Source of the DNA: Achromobacter anxifer
GTDB lineage: Bacteria; Pseudomonadota; Gammaproteobacteria; Burkholderiales; Burkholderiaceae_B
Direction of reading: 5' to 3'
Assembly: GCF_903652925.1 (NCBI RefSeq)
Contig: NZ_CAHLAR010000003.1
Location: 248,001 to 312,000 of the forward strand
DNA length: 64,000 nucleotides
Shown here: in pieces, positions 9,563 to 19,390 of the stretch
How the letters are laid out: each line of letters starts with the position of its first letter
Numbering within the stretch: position 1 is the first letter of the stretch
Notes under the pieces: model-generated
What the model was told of the DNA's origin: nothing
The model's input: only the letters and a program-made list of their open reading frames with translations
The model's database searches: none
Position numbers and translations under genes: made by a program

Positions 9563-9682
9563 GTCACTACTCTCTTGGGGAAAAACAGGAGTGTAAGGCC
9601 AGCGCGCATCCGCGTCTCGGACGGGGCCGGGCGCGCGAGCGCCTAGAATGTCGCCCGGTTAGGCAAACCCCAAGGAGAAACC

Positions 9683-10996
9683 GTGCAGCACAAAGCAGTT
9701 CCCACACGCAACATCGTGGCAGCAGTCATAGGCAACGCCCTCGAATGGTATGACTTCCTGGTGTTCGCGTTCATGACGCCGATCATCTCGAAGCTGTTCT
9801 TCCCCACGGATCCCAGCGTCCCCGGCAGCGAGCTGAACGCCATCCTGATGACCACCGCGATCTTCGGCGTCGGCTTCTTCATGCGTCCGGTCGGCGGCAT
9901 CATCCTGGGCCTGTATGGCGACAAGAAGGGCCGCAAGGCGGCCATGGTCATGGTGACATCGCTGATGGCCGTGTCGATCGCGCTGATCACGGTCGCCCCC
10001 ACCTACCACGCGGCCGGCATCCTGGCCCCGATCTTCATCCTGATCGCGCGCCTCCTGCAGGGCTTCTCGGCCGGCGGCGAATTCGGCACCTCGACCGCGC
10101 TGCTGATCGAAATGGCGCCCAACGGCAAGCGCGGCTTCTACGGCTCCTGGCAGATGGCCGGGCAGATGCTGGCCCTGCTGATCGGCGCCGCCTGCGGCAC
10201 GCTCATCACCGAATTCTTCACGCCGCAACAGATCGCCGACTGGGCGTGGCGCCTGCCGTTCGCCTTCGGCCTGGTGATCGTGCCCATCGCCATCTATATC
10301 CGCCGCAACGTCGACGAAACCGACGCCTTCAAGCAGATGAAGGAAGATGAGCGCCAAGCCAGCGCGCGCGGCGAGGTGCAACGCCTGAGCCTGGGCCAGA
10401 TGATCAGGACGCATACGCGCGAAACGCTGATCGGCGTGGGCCTGGTCGTGACCGCGACCGTGTCCATCTACATCACCTTCACGTATCTGGTGACCTACTC
10501 CACCCAGATCCTGAAGCTGCCGCTGAACCAGACCTTCCTGGTGCAGATGGCGGGCGCGGCGCTGATGGTGCTGCTGACGCCCTTCATGGGCGCCTGGTCG
10601 GACCGCGTCGGCCGCCGCCCCATCGTGATCGGCTCGCTCATCGGCTACCTGATCGTGCTGTACCCGCTGTACCACTGGCTGTCGGACGCGCCGTCCATCG
10701 GCCGTCTGCTGGCCGTGCAGGTCGTGGTTTGCCTGTTCGTGTCAGCGTTCTTCGGCGTGTTCAGCACGGTGATGGCGGAACTGTTCCCCGCGCGCGTGCG
10801 CTCGGTGGGCCTGTCCCTGGCCTATAACGTGGCCGTGATGATCTTCGGCGGCTTCGCGCAGTTCATCGTGACCTGGCTGATCAAGACCACCGGCTCGCCG
10901 ATGGCGCCCGCCTACTACGTGATGTTCGGCGTGGCGCTGGGCCTGATCGCCGCGTTCTTCATGCGCGAGCGCGCGCACGAACAGCTGGACAACTGA
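9683..10996 (+). CDS. MHS-family (MFS) metabolite:proton symporter
   Basis: 437 aa with about 12 membrane segments. The GTG start at 9683 has an excellent AAGGAG site. Metabolite:H+ symporter marks are IGNALEWYDFLVFAFM at the N-terminus, GLYGDKKGRKAAM in the first cytoplasmic loop, RLLQGFSAGGEFGTST, and the repeated loop GAWSDRVGRRP in the second half. The family includes KgtP, citrate CitA and ProP; the substrate is most likely a carboxylate, but I cannot name it. It stands alone, divergent from argE, with a terminator-like hairpin after its stop. Confidence 0.85.
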   Translation: MQHKAVPTRNIVAAVIGNALEWYDFLVFAFMTPIISKLFFPTDPSVPGSELNAILMTTAIFGVGFFMRPVGGIILGLYGDKKGRKAAMVMVTSLMAVSIALITVAPTYHAAGILAPIFILIARLLQGFSAGGEFGTSTALLIEMAPNGKRGFYGSWQMAGQMLALLIGAACGTLITEFFTPQQIADWAWRLPFAFGLVIVPIAIYIRRNVDETDAFKQMKEDERQASARGEVQRLSLGQMIRTHTRETLIGVGLVVTATVSIYITFTYLVTYSTQILKLPLNQTFLVQMAGAALMVLLTPFMGAWSDRVGRRPIVIGSLIGYLIVLYPLYHWLSDAPSIGRLLAVQVVVCLFVSAFFGVFSTVMAELFPARVRSVGLSLAYNVAVMIFGGFAQFIVTWLIKTTGSPMAPAYYVMFGVALGLIAAFFMRERAHEQLDN

Positions 10997-11007
10997 GTCC
11001 CGCTTCC

Positions 11008-11031
11008 ACCCGGGCCGCCCGGCCCGGGTTT
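11008..11031. terminator. Terminator between converging MHS transporter and relA
   Basis: 9-bp GC-rich stem (11008-11016 with 11021-11029) and 4-nt loop followed by TTTCG on the plus strand. It sits in the 40-bp gap between the two stops, so it could serve either gene. The T-tract is short. Confidence 0.55.
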
Positions 11032-11036
11032 CGCGC

Positions 11037-13307
11037 CTAGCGGCGCGTGGCCGAGGACACGCCCTGCACTTCCGCCAGGGCGTCCAGGGCGCGGGACAGC
11101 GATTCCCCGCCGCGCACTTCCACCGTGAACACCATGTGGGCCAGCGACTGCTTGCTCTGGGTGTTCACGCCTACCACGTTCAGGCGCAGCCTCGCGAAGA
11201 CTTCGGACAGATCCCGCAGAAGGCCGGAACGGTCATGCGCGCGCACGCTGATGTCCACCGGATAGAAGGTATCGGCGGTCTCGCCCCAGGCCACTTCGAT
11301 GACGCGCTCGGGTTCGCGCGCCGCCAGCGCCAGATAGCTGTGGCAGTCGCTGCGGTGGATGGACACGCCGCGGCCGCGGGTGACGAAGCCCGCAATGAGG
11401 TCCGGCGGCGCCGGACGGCAGCAGCGCGCCAGCTGCGTCAGCAGCGACCCCACTCCCACCACCAAAACACCGCTCTTGCCGCTTTTCTCGGCGCTGCCCG
11501 CGCTGGCGTGGCGCAACGCGGCCGGCTGCGGCTCGACCGCAGGCCCTGGCTGCTGGAACAGCGTATCGATCTGCCGCAGGCTGAATTCTTCCTTGGCCGC
11601 CGCCACGTACAGATCGTCGGCGCGGGCAAAGCCCAGGTTCTGCGCCAGCTGTTCCAAGTTGACGGCCGTCTTGCCCAGTCGCTGCAATTCCTTTTCGACC
11701 AGGGCCTGGCCCTGGGTGATGCGCTGCTGCAGCTCGATCGCGTTGAACCACATGCGCACCTTGGCGCGGGCCCGCGGGCTGGCCAAAAAACCCAGCTGGG
11801 GATTGAGCCAATCGCGCGACGGCCCGCCCGACTTGGCCGAAATGATCTCCACGGTCTGACCGGTGGACAGCCGGGTCTGCAGCGGCACCATCTGCCCGTC
11901 GACGCGCGCGCCGCGGCAGCGGTGGCCCAGGTCGGTGTGCAGGTGATAGGCGAAATCCACCGGCGTCGCGCCGGCTGGCAATTCGATCACGCGCGCCTGC
12001 GGCGTCAGCACATAGATGCGCTCATCGGTATGCGGCGGCGCCGTCGCGGCGCCGCGATTCTTGCCCGCGGCGGCCTTGCCGGGCGCGGGCTTGGCGGGCT
12101 CGTCGCCGCCGCCCTCGACATCGGAATTCCAGGCCAGCAGCTGGCGCATCCACGCCAGTTGCCGGTCGTATTCGCTGGACGCCGCCACCTGGCCGCCCTT
12201 GGCGCCCGCTTCCTTGTAGCGCCAGTGCGCGGCCATGCCGTACTCGGCGAACTGGTGCATCTCGCGCGTGCGGATCTGCACTTCAAACGGCCGGCCGTCA
12301 TCGTCGGCGACCACCGTGTGCAGCGAGCGGTAGCCGTTGGGCTTGGGCCGCGAAATATAGTCGTCGAACTCCTCGGAGATCGGCGTCCACATTTCATGCA
12401 CCATGCCCAGCGCCGTGTAGCAGGCGCGCACGTCGTCGACGATGATGCGCAGCGCGCGCAGGTCATACATCTGCGAGAAATCCAGGCGCTTGACCCGCAT
12501 CTTGTTCCAGATGCTGTAGATGTGCTTGGGCCGGCCGCTGACTTCGGCCTCGACGCCAGCACGGGCCAATCCGGCCTGCAGGCGCTCGATGGCGCCGGCG
12601 ATGAAGGCTTCGCGCTCCACCCGCTTTTCTTCCAGCAGGCGGGCGATCTGCTTGTACTTTTCGGGCTCCAGGAAGCGGAAGGCCAGGTCTTCCATTTCCC
12701 ACTTGATCTGCCAGATCCCCAGGCGGTTCGCCAGGGGCGCGTACAGGTCCAGGGTCTCGCGCGCGAAATCGGTGGAGCACGGCGCCTTGCTTTCCGCATG
12801 CCAGCGCAAGGTGCGCAGCCTGGAGGCCAGCCGCATCAGCACGATGCGCAGGTCGGCCGCCATGGCCAGCAGCATCTTGCGCTGCATTTCCTTCTGCGAG
12901 CCGCTTTCGGCCGCCGCGTCGCTCGCTTGCCGGGCCACCACGCCCAGCCGCAACAGCGCCCGCGTGCCCTGCACCAGCCGGGCGATCTCGGCGCCGAACG
13001 CGGTCGCGACCGGATCGTTGCGCAGCGAAGGCGCCGGAGCCATCAGGTCGGTCGGCAAGGCGGCCAGCAGCGCCGCGGCACGCGTGGCGGCATCGGTATG
13101 CAGGGCGGCCAGGATGCGGACCACGCCGGCCCCATGACCCGCCAGAGGCTCGCCGGTCAGTGCGTGCTGCCCTTCGAAACGCGGCTCGGCCCAGGCCACG
13201 GCCTGGTCGATCAATGCCATGCCGTCGGCATCCAGGCCGGCGCCTACCTCCTGGCGCCAGGAAGCATCGAATGGCGTAGGCGCGTCGGGAACTGGCGGGG
13301 CGGACAT
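11037..13307 (-). CDS. relA: GTP pyrophosphokinase RelA (stringent response)
   Basis: 756-aa long RelA/SpoT homologue that makes (p)ppGpp at ribosomes carrying uncharged tRNA. Order: degenerate HD domain (about 50-190), synthetase (about 230-380; RPKHIYSIWNKM, YDLRALRIIVDD, SRPKPNGYRSLHTVV, EVQIRTREMH), TGS (about 425-490), a cysteine-rich region with ARCCRP, and a C-terminal ACT domain. The hydrolase HD pair is missing (the region reads ALLAALPTD), and the synthetase carries EFDD, the EXDD form typical of monofunctional RelA rather than bifunctional Rel/SpoT. A basic Ala/Pro/Lys-rich insert lies before TGS. It is divergent from mtfA. Confidence 0.95.
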   Translation of the reverse strand: MSAPPVPDAPTPFDASWRQEVGAGLDADGMALIDQAVAWAEPRFEGQHALTGEPLAGHGAGVVRILAALHTDAATRAAALLAALPTDLMAPAPSLRNDPVATAFGAEIARLVQGTRALLRLGVVARQASDAAAESGSQKEMQRKMLLAMAADLRIVLMRLASRLRTLRWHAESKAPCSTDFARETLDLYAPLANRLGIWQIKWEMEDLAFRFLEPEKYKQIARLLEEKRVEREAFIAGAIERLQAGLARAGVEAEVSGRPKHIYSIWNKMRVKRLDFSQMYDLRALRIIVDDVRACYTALGMVHEMWTPISEEFDDYISRPKPNGYRSLHTVVADDDGRPFEVQIRTREMHQFAEYGMAAHWRYKEAGAKGGQVAASSEYDRQLAWMRQLLAWNSDVEGGGDEPAKPAPGKAAAGKNRGAATAPPHTDERIYVLTPQARVIELPAGATPVDFAYHLHTDLGHRCRGARVDGQMVPLQTRLSTGQTVEIISAKSGGPSRDWLNPQLGFLASPRARAKVRMWFNAIELQQRITQGQALVEKELQRLGKTAVNLEQLAQNLGFARADDLYVAAAKEEFSLRQIDTLFQQPGPAVEPQPAALRHASAGSAEKSGKSGVLVVGVGSLLTQLARCCRPAPPDLIAGFVTRGRGVSIHRSDCHSYLALAAREPERVIEVAWGETADTFYPVDISVRAHDRSGLLRDLSEVFARLRLNVVGVNTQSKQSLAHMVFTVEVRGGESLSRALDALAEVQGVSSATRR

Positions 13308-13412
13308 GACGGGCGTCGAGCGGATGTAGTTTGATATTCCGACACTCTACACTAGGGTTTGTAGACACCAAAAGACGCCGCTAGCCCCGGCATATGGAAG
13401 GAACCGAAGCTT

Positions 13413-14240
13413 ATGTTGCGCTGGCTCAAGGGCCGCGGCGCCCGCCCCTCCGCGGTGGCCGAAATGCAGGCCCGCATCTCGCCGGAACTATGGCGGCTGG
13501 TGCTGGACACCCACCCGTTCCTGGCGGCCCTGAACGCCGCCGAAACCGCCCAGTTGCAGGCGCGCTCGGCCTGGCTGCTGGCCAGCAAGAACATCAATGG
13601 CGCGCAAGGGCTGGAGGTCTCGGACTTCATGCGCCTGAGCATCGCCGCCCAGGCCAGCCTGCCCATCCTCAACCTGACGCCGGAACTGTATGAAGGCTGG
13701 GACGAGATCATCGTGTACCCGGCCGGCTTCCGCATTCCGCGCTCACGCCAGGACGACGACGGCGTGGTGCATGAATACGTCGAGGATGCGGCCGGCGAAG
13801 CCTGGGAAGGCGGGCCGCTGGTCCTGTCCTGGGAAGACACCCAGCTCTCCGACGGCGGCTTCAACGTGGTCATCCATGAATTCGCCCACAAGCTGGACCT
13901 GCGCTCCGGCTACGCCGACGGCATGCCCTCGCTGGCCGCGCACCCCGAACTCAAGCCGCAGGCCTGGCGCCGCATCCTGGACGACAGCCTGGACCGCTTC
14001 ATTGCCGCAGTGGACACGGTCGAGGCTTCCATCCCGCACGACGTGGATCCGGAGAGCGAGGCCGCGGATGCCTGGTACGGCCAGTTGCCCATGGACCCGT
14101 ATGCCGCCACCGACGAAGCGGAATTCTTTGCGGTCAGCTCGGAGCACTTCTTCGTCGATCCCTACCCCATGCACGAAGCGCTGCCGCAATGGTATGGACT
14201 GCTGCGGGCCTACTACCGGCAGGATCCCCTGGAACGCTAG
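13413..14240 (+). CDS. mtfA: MtfA-like M90 zinc peptidase
   Basis: 275 aa resembling E. coli MtfA (Mlc titration factor), a zinc aminopeptidase that also binds the Mlc repressor. The metal motif HEFAHKLD is at about 155-162, with the downstream EFFAVSSEHFF segment supplying the third ligand. The N-terminal WRLVLDTHPFLAALN region and the total length fit the family. No Mlc or PTS gene is nearby, so the E. coli regulatory role cannot be assumed. The flavodoxin-like gene begins 2 bp after its stop, so the two are probably cotranscribed. Confidence 0.88.
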   Translation: MLRWLKGRGARPSAVAEMQARISPELWRLVLDTHPFLAALNAAETAQLQARSAWLLASKNINGAQGLEVSDFMRLSIAAQASLPILNLTPELYEGWDEIIVYPAGFRIPRSRQDDDGVVHEYVEDAAGEAWEGGPLVLSWEDTQLSDGGFNVVIHEFAHKLDLRSGYADGMPSLAAHPELKPQAWRRILDDSLDRFIAAVDTVEASIPHDVDPESEAADAWYGQLPMDPYAATDEAEFFAVSSEHFFVDPYPMHEALPQWYGLLRAYYRQDPLER

Positions 14241-14242
14241 GC

Positions 14243-14752
14243 ATGAAACAGCTGCTGATCGTGTGGCATTCTCGTACCGGCGCCGCACGGCAGATGGCCG
14301 AAGCCGCGGAGCGCGGGGCGCGCGCGGCCGCGGCGCAGCTGGAACAGGCGGCCGACCTGCGCGTGCTGCTGCGGCGGGCCTGCGACACCCAGGCCGAAGC
14401 CCTGCTCGCCAGCCAGGCCTACCTGTTCTGCGCCCCCGAAAACCTGGCCTCGCTGAGCGGCGAGATGAAGGAATTCTTCGACCGCAACTATTACGCCGTG
14501 CTCGACCGGATACAGGGGCTGCCCTATGCCTGCGCCATCAGCGCGGGCAGCGACGGCGCGGGCGCGGCGCGGCAGGTGGAGCGCATTTGCACCGGCTGGC
14601 GGCTCGCGCCCCTGGCGCCGCCGCTCATCGTCAACATGGGCGCACAAAGCGCGCAGCAGATCCTGGCGCCCAAGACAGTGGCCGGCGCGGACCTTGCAAA
14701 ATGCGAGGAACTGGGCGGCCTGCTGGCCGCGACGCTGCTGCTCGGGCAATAG
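14243..14752 (+). CDS. Flavodoxin/NADPH-dependent FMN reductase-fold protein
   Basis: 169 aa from the ATG at 14243, directly after the mtfA stop. The N-terminus KQLLIVWHSRTGAARQMA matches a flavodoxin first strand plus the FMN-phosphate loop, and PENLASLSGEMKEFFDR resembles the second flavin loop of NAD(P)H:FMN oxidoreductases. No cofactor or partner is shown by context, and the function is unknown beyond a probable flavin-binding redox role. Translational coupling to mtfA is likely from the 2-bp spacing. Confidence 0.75.
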   Translation: MKQLLIVWHSRTGAARQMAEAAERGARAAAAQLEQAADLRVLLRRACDTQAEALLASQAYLFCAPENLASLSGEMKEFFDRNYYAVLDRIQGLPYACAISAGSDGAGAARQVERICTGWRLAPLAPPLIVNMGAQSAQQILAPKTVAGADLAKCEELGGLLAATLLLGQ

Positions 14753-14861
14753 CCGGCAGAACGCGGGGGGAAATCTGGCAGGCGCCGAACGCGGTCCGGC
14801 GCCCCGGGGAATGCCCGGATCGGAATCAGGCGGCCAAGGCGCCCGATTCCGGAAAACGTCT

Positions 14862-15212
14862 TCAGACGGCAGCCGTCACGACGATCTCGACCTTGAAATC
14901 CGGATTGGCCAGGCGGGCTTCGACGGTGGCGCGCGGAGGCGAGTTGCCGTCGGCGACCCAGGCGTCCCACGCCTTGTTCATGCCGTCGAATTCCTTCATG
15001 TTGGCCACGTAGATCTGGGCCATCAGGATCTTGGTCTTGTCGGTGCCGGCTTCGGCCAGCAGGCGGTCGATCGTGGCGAGCACCTGTTCGGTCTGGCCGG
15101 TGATGTCCAGCGTGGAATCGTCCGGCACCTGGCCTGCCAGGTACGCGACGCCGTTGTAGACGGCCATGTCGGACAGGCGCTTGGCCACGTGGAAGCGCTT
15201 GATGCTGCTCAT
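14862..15212 (-). CDS. RidA/YjgF/UK114-family protein
   Basis: 116 aa. Family marks are the N-terminal KRFHVAKRLSDMAVYNGVAY strand, ITGQTEQVLATIDRLL, and PPRATVEARL with the conserved arginine that binds imine substrates, followed by VEIVVTA. Canonical RidA hydrolyses reactive enamine/imine intermediates from PLP enzymes. This belongs to the COG0251-like subgroup, so the activity may differ. It lies 72 bp downstream of pncB on the same strand and converges with the flavodoxin-like gene. Confidence 0.85.
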   Translation of the reverse strand: MSSIKRFHVAKRLSDMAVYNGVAYLAGQVPDDSTLDITGQTEQVLATIDRLLAEAGTDKTKILMAQIYVANMKEFDGMNKAWDAWVADGNSPPRATVEARLANPDFKVEIVVTAAV

Positions 15213-15284
15213 GAATAGTCCCCTAGATTCGAGTGGGTTGGGTGGAACAATGCTGAAGAACCCGCAATTTACCCCGAGCCGCCA

Positions 15285-16460
15285 TCAGGCGGGAGGCAAT
15301 TGGAAGACCTGGCGCAGATAGGCCAGGTAGGCCGGATCGTCGCACATGGTCTTTTCCGGCGCGTCGGACACCTTGGCCACCGGCTGGCCATTGCAGCGGA
15401 CCATTTTCATGACGATCTGCAAGGGTTCGTGGCCCAGGTCGTTGGTCAGGTTGGTGCCGATGCCGAAAGACACCTTGCAGCGGCCGGAGAACTGGCGAGC
15501 CAGTTCGATGGCGCGAGGGAAGGTCAGCGAATCGGAAAACACCAGCGTCTTGGCGCGCGGATCCACGCGGTTCTTGCGGTAGTGCTCGAGCAGGCGCTCG
15601 CCCCAGACGAACGGATCGCCCGAGTCATGGCGCGCGCCGTCGAACAGCTTGCAGAAGTACATGTCGAAGTCGCGCAGGAAGGCATCCATGCCGTAGACAT
15701 CGGACAGCGCGATGCCCAGGTCGCCGCGGTATTCCTTGGCCCAGACTTCCAGCGCGAACACCTGCGAATCGCGCAGGCGCGGGCCCAGCGCCTGGCAGGC
15801 CTGCAGGTATTCGTGGCCCATCGTGCCCAGCGGCAGCACCTCGTGCTGCTTGGCCAGCAGCACGTTGCTGGTGCCGGCGAAATGCACGCCCATCTGCGCC
15901 TTCATGGTGGACACGATTTCCTCGTGCCAGACCTTGGAGAAGCGGCGGCGCGTGCCGTATTCGGCCACGCGGAAATCGGCCAGCGCGGGATCGTCCAGCA
16001 CCAGGTGCATCTTGGACTGCAGGCGCTTGCGGCCCTCTTCCCAGTCGGGATTCTTGCGCGTGTTGCGGAAATAGACCTCGTTGACGATGGCCAGCACCGG
16101 GATCTCGAACAGGATCGTGTGCAGCCAGGGGCCGCGGACCTCGATGCTGATTTCGCCCGGGCCCTCGCCTTCCTCTATATGGATGCAGCGCTCCGGCAGG
16201 TGGAACAGTTCCAGGAAATCGACGAAGTCGCTTTTGATAAAGCGCAAGCCGCCCAGATATTTAAGTTCTTCCTCGGTGAAGCGCAGCTGGCACAGCTGAT
16301 GCACTTCCTCGCGGATTTCGTCCAGATAGGGACGCAGGTCGACCCCGGGCGTGCGGCATTTGTAACGGTACTCGACCTGGGCAGCGGGAAACTGATGCAG
16401 AACCACCTGCATCATGCTGAATTTATACAGATCGGTGTCGAGCAGCGAAGTGATTATCAT
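15285..16460 (-). CDS. pncB: Nicotinate phosphoribosyltransferase
   Basis: 391 aa from the ATG at 16460 ([18 protein letters not shown]), the standard start of PncB; a frame extending to 16550 lacks support. It makes nicotinate mononucleotide from nicotinate and PRPP for NAD salvage. Visible marks are [26 protein letters not shown] with the histidine that is phosphorylated in family members, and [12 protein letters not shown] at the phosphate site. Length matches the Gram-negative enzyme. It is divergent from fdxA across 156 bp; the ribosome site upstream of the ATG is weak. Confidence 0.95.
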   Translation of the reverse strand: MIITSLLDTDLYKFSMMQVVLHQFPAAQVEYRYKCRTPGVDLRPYLDEIREEVHQLCQLRFTEEELKYLGGLRFIKSDFVDFLELFHLPERCIHIEEGEGPGEISIEVRGPWLHTILFEIPVLAIVNEVYFRNTRKNPDWEEGRKRLQSKMHLVLDDPALADFRVAEYGTRRRFSKVWHEEIVSTMKAQMGVHFAGTSNVLLAKQHEVLPLGTMGHEYLQACQALGPRLRDSQVFALEVWAKEYRGDLGIALSDVYGMDAFLRDFDMYFCKLFDGARHDSGDPFVWGERLLEHYRKNRVDPRAKTLVFSDSLTFPRAIELARQFSGRCKVSFGIGTNLTNDLGHEPLQIVMKMVRCNGQPVAKVSDAPEKTMCDDPAYLAYLRQVFQLPPA

Positions 16461-16616
16461 GATGGCGCGTTTCGTTTCGCGACACCATAGCATAGAGCCC
16501 GCGCCGTTCAGGGCGAAGGGCCCCTGTGTCAATACGGGTATTGCCGGCACGTTGGCGCGTCATTGGGTAAAATCCGCCCAACAAGACACAAAAGCCGCCG
16601 CTCCCGGAGTTCCTGA

Positions 16617-16940
16617 ATGACCCACGTTGTCACCGAAAACTGTATCAAGTGCAAGTACACCGATTGCGTAGACGTGTGCCCGGTGGACTGTTTTCGTGAG
16701 GGTCCGAACTTTCTCGTGATCGATCCCGACGAATGCATCGACTGCGCCGTCTGCATCCCGGAATGCCCGGCCAATGCGATCTACGCCGAAGAAGACGTGC
16801 CGCAAGACCAACTGAATTTCATCGCGCTGAACGCCGAACTCTCGCCCGAGTTCGCCAGCATCAGCCGCGCCAAGAAGCCCCTGCCCGACGCCGACGAATG
16901 GAACGGCAAGCAGGACAAGCTGCAATACCTGGAAAAATAA
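16617..16940 (+). CDS. fdxA: 7Fe ferredoxin FdxA
   Basis: 107 aa, soluble [3Fe-4S][4Fe-4S] ferredoxin. The cysteine pattern equals Azotobacter ferredoxin I: C9, C17 and C50 for the 3Fe cluster; C21, C40, C43 and C46 for the 4Fe cluster; plus extra C12 and C25. The C-terminal extension ([18 protein letters not shown]) is typical of this class. The ferredoxin-NADP reductase gene starts 49 bp downstream, suggesting an electron pair fed from or to NADPH. Confidence 0.96.
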   Translation: MTHVVTENCIKCKYTDCVDVCPVDCFREGPNFLVIDPDECIDCAVCIPECPANAIYAEEDVPQDQLNFIALNAELSPEFASISRAKKPLPDADEWNGKQDKLQYLEK

Positions 16941-16989
16941 TCCGCGAACGCCGGCCACCGCCTGGCGGCCGGCCACGCGCGATGTGCCG

Positions 16990-17790
16990 ATGACCGACGA
17001 CTCCAAATACACGCGCCAGACCGTAACCCATGTCCACACGTGGGTGCCCGACAAGCTGTTCTCCGTGCGCGTGACGCGCGACGACGCGTATGCGTTCCTG
17101 CCGGGCCAGTTTGCCCGGGTCGGTTTGCCGGAGGCCGGCACGTCCGATGCCGAGCCCACGCTGTGGCGCGCCTATTCCATGGTTTCGGCGCCGCATCAGC
17201 CCTGGCTGGAGTTCTATTCCATCGTGGTCCCCGAAGGGCTGTTCAGCCCGCGCATGGCGCGGCTGCAACCCGGCGACGCCCTCTATGTGGAAAAGAACCC
17301 CTACGGCTTCCTGACCCTGGAGCGCTTCGCCCCCGGCGGCGATCTCTGGCTGCTGGCCTCGGGCACGGGCCTGTCGGCCTATATGTCCATCCTGCGCGAC
17401 CCCGCCGCCTGGCGCGCCTACCGCCGCATCATCCTGGTGCATGGCGTGCGCACCGCCGCGGAGCTGGCTTATCGCGAAGAGATCGAATCCTGGCGCAACC
17501 AGCCCGAACTGGCCGAATTCTTCGCCGCGGATCCGCAGAAGCTCGTCTACCTGCCCATCGCCACCCGCGAGGCCCTGCCCGGCATGCCGCAGGCGCGCCT
17601 GACCACGCTGATCGCCGACGGCGGCCTGGAACAGCTGGCGGGACAACCGCTGGATCCCGAGCAGGCCAAGATCATGCTTTGCGGCAATCCCGACATGCTG
17701 GCGGATGCCCGCAAGCTGCTGGGAGAACGGGGCTTCAAGCCCGGACGCCGCGGCATTCCCGGCAATCTGGCGGTGGAAAACTACTGGTAG
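16990..17790 (+). CDS. fpr: Ferredoxin-NADP(+) reductase
   Basis: 266 aa from the ATG at 16990 (an in-frame GTG two codons earlier is the alternative). Plant-type/bacterial FNR: FAD-binding domain with WRAYSMVSAP (RxYS motif) and the shuffled strand EKNPYGFLTL, then the NADP domain with LASGTGLSAYMSIL and MLCGNPDM. It ends VENYW, with a terminal aromatic residue expected to stack on FAD. It exchanges electrons between NADPH and ferredoxin or flavodoxin. It follows fdxA on the same strand, which supports partnership. Confidence 0.93.
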   Translation: MTDDSKYTRQTVTHVHTWVPDKLFSVRVTRDDAYAFLPGQFARVGLPEAGTSDAEPTLWRAYSMVSAPHQPWLEFYSIVVPEGLFSPRMARLQPGDALYVEKNPYGFLTLERFAPGGDLWLLASGTGLSAYMSILRDPAAWRAYRRIILVHGVRTAAELAYREEIESWRNQPELAEFFAADPQKLVYLPIATREALPGMPQARLTTLIADGGLEQLAGQPLDPEQAKIMLCGNPDMLADARKLLGERGFKPGRRGIPGNLAVENYW

Positions 17791-17910
17791 TTCGCTCCGT
17801 CCGACTTAGTGCATAAATCCACCCTTTGGTGCTGCTGCGCGTTATAAAAAGCGCCCTAAACTGGTGCTCAATGGGTATCGGGTCGCTTTTTAGCAACAGA
17901 TTTACGTTTT

Positions 17911-17938
17911 TTGTCGGCGTTTCTTTAGGCTGTATAGA
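17911..17938 (+). promoter_or_regulatory. Possible promoter of phaZ
   Basis: TTGTCG (17911-17916) and TATAGA (17933-17938) with a 16-bp spacer, in an unusually AT-rich part of the 211-bp gap before phaZ. Base composition here contrasts with the flanking genes. The matches to consensus are moderate. Confidence 0.3.
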
Positions 17939-18001
17939 AATAACGTTAGTCCCCGGGGCAATAATCGGGGCACATGCACGACCCAGAAGGACTTTTCCCA
18001 A

Positions 18002-19228
18002 ATGCTGTATCAATTGCACGAAATGCAGCGCGCCTTCCTGACTCCGTTTGCAGCATTCACGGACGCCGGTTCCCAGCTGTTTTCCAGTCCCTACAGCCCC
18101 CTCGCCTATACCCCCATTTCCCGCCAGATGGCGGCCGGGTATGAGCTGATGACCCGCATCGGCAAGGAATACCAGAAACCCGCCTGGAACCTGCCCACCA
18201 CGGAAATCAAGGGCAAGTCCGTCCGCGTCATCGAAGGCGTGGCCATCGACAAGCCGTTCTGCCGCCTGCTGCACTTCCAGCGCGACGTCCGCCACGCTGG
18301 CCGCGACGATCCCAAGGTCCTGCTGGTCGCGCCCCTGTCCGGCCACCACGCCACCCTGCTGCGCGACACCGTGCGCGCCCTGCTGCCCGCCCACGACGTC
18401 TATGTCACGGACTGGGTCGACGCCCGCATGGTGCCGCTGTCGGCCGGTCCGTTCCATTTGAACGACTACGTGCGCTACGTGCAGGACTTCATCCGCCACC
18501 TGGGGCCGGACGTGCACGTCATTTCCGTCTGCCAGCCCACGGTGCCAGTGCTGGCGGCCGTTTCGCTGATGGCCTCCGCCAACGATCCCTGCCAGCCGCG
18601 CAGCATGGTGATGATGGGCGGCCCCATCGATCCGCGCCAGTCGCCCACGCAGGTGAACCGCCTGGCCACGACCAAGCCCTATTCCTGGTTCGAGAACCAG
18701 GTCATCCACCCGGTGCCGCCGCGTTATCCGGGCGCCGGCCGCAAGGTCTATCCGGGCTTCCTGCAGCACGCGGGCTTCATGGCCATGAATCCCGACCGCC
18801 ACATGAAGTCGCACTACGACTTCTACCTGGACCTGCTGCGCGGCGACGACAGCGACGCCGAAGCGCACCGCCGCTTCTACGACGAGTACAACGCCGTGCT
18901 GGACATGCCGGCCGAGTTCTACCTGGACACGATCCGCATGGTGTTCCAGGAGTTCCAGCTGCCCAACGGCACCTGGGAAGTGGATGGCAAGCTGGTGCGC
19001 CCGGCCGACATCAAGAAGGTCGCCCTGCTCACCATCGAAGGCGAACTGGACGACATCTCGGGCCAGGGCCAGACGCGCGCCGCGATCAAGCTGTGCAAGA
19101 ACATCCCGGCCGAGCGCAAGACGCACTACACGGCGCCCAACTGCGGCCACTACGGCATTTTCTCGGGCCGCCGCTGGCGCGAAATGATCTGTCCTAAAAT
19201 TGCCGAATTCATCCGGCAATCTGCGTAG
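18002..19228 (+). CDS. phaZ: Intracellular polyhydroxyalkanoate depolymerase
   Basis: 408 aa, normal for PhaZ of the Ralstonia PhaZa1 type, which mobilises stored poly-3-hydroxybutyrate granules. The nucleophile is a cysteine, C177 in SVCQPT, replacing the serine of ordinary lipase boxes as the family requires. The acid/base residues are expected in [13 protein letters not shown] and [10 protein letters not shown]. An AAGGA ribosome site lies about 11 nt upstream of the ATG. No phaC, phasin or other PHA gene is in the window. Two strong hairpins follow the stop. Confidence 0.93.
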   Translation: MLYQLHEMQRAFLTPFAAFTDAGSQLFSSPYSPLAYTPISRQMAAGYELMTRIGKEYQKPAWNLPTTEIKGKSVRVIEGVAIDKPFCRLLHFQRDVRHAGRDDPKVLLVAPLSGHHATLLRDTVRALLPAHDVYVTDWVDARMVPLSAGPFHLNDYVRYVQDFIRHLGPDVHVISVCQPTVPVLAAVSLMASANDPCQPRSMVMMGGPIDPRQSPTQVNRLATTKPYSWFENQVIHPVPPRYPGAGRKVYPGFLQHAGFMAMNPDRHMKSHYDFYLDLLRGDDSDAEAHRRFYDEYNAVLDMPAEFYLDTIRMVFQEFQLPNGTWEVDGKLVRPADIKKVALLTIEGELDDISGQGQTRAAIKLCKNIPAERKTHYTAPNCGHYGIFSGRRWREMICPKIAEFIRQSA

Positions 19229-19238
19229 GATGGGTGCA

Positions 19239-19270
19239 GCGCGAGGGTTCTCCAGCCAGAACCCTCGCGC
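19239..19270 (+). terminator. Strong hairpin after phaZ
   Basis: Perfect 13-bp stem (19239-19251 with 19258-19270) and 6-nt loop, starting 10 bp past the phaZ stop. There is no T-tract, so it is either a factor-dependent terminator site or an mRNA 3'-end stabiliser. Confidence 0.5.
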
Positions 19271-19372
19271 CCAGCGCGCGTAACCCGTGCGGCCGCAATA
19301 GACTGTCTTCCTGCAACAAGCGGGCCCTGTCTGCCCGCGGCGGCATGGGTCGCGCGCTTGGCGTCCGCGCTT

Positions 19373-19390
19373 GCGCGAGGATTCTCGCGC
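19373..19390. repeat. Second hairpin sharing the GCGCGAG arm with the phaZ hairpin
   Basis: Inverted repeat GCGCGAG-GATT-CTCGCGC, 33 bp upstream of the rnfB start. Its arms repeat the outer arms of the hairpin at 19239-19270. It may fold in the rnfB leader. Confidence 0.4.

Noticed and set aside
11136-13334. 732-codon plus-strand frame opposite relA
   Set aside because: Mirror of relA, which has all RSH motifs.
14781-14803. 7-bp GC-rich inverted repeat between the flavodoxin-like gene and ridA
   Set aside because: No T-tract and a 9-nt loop in very GC-rich sequence; could occur by chance.
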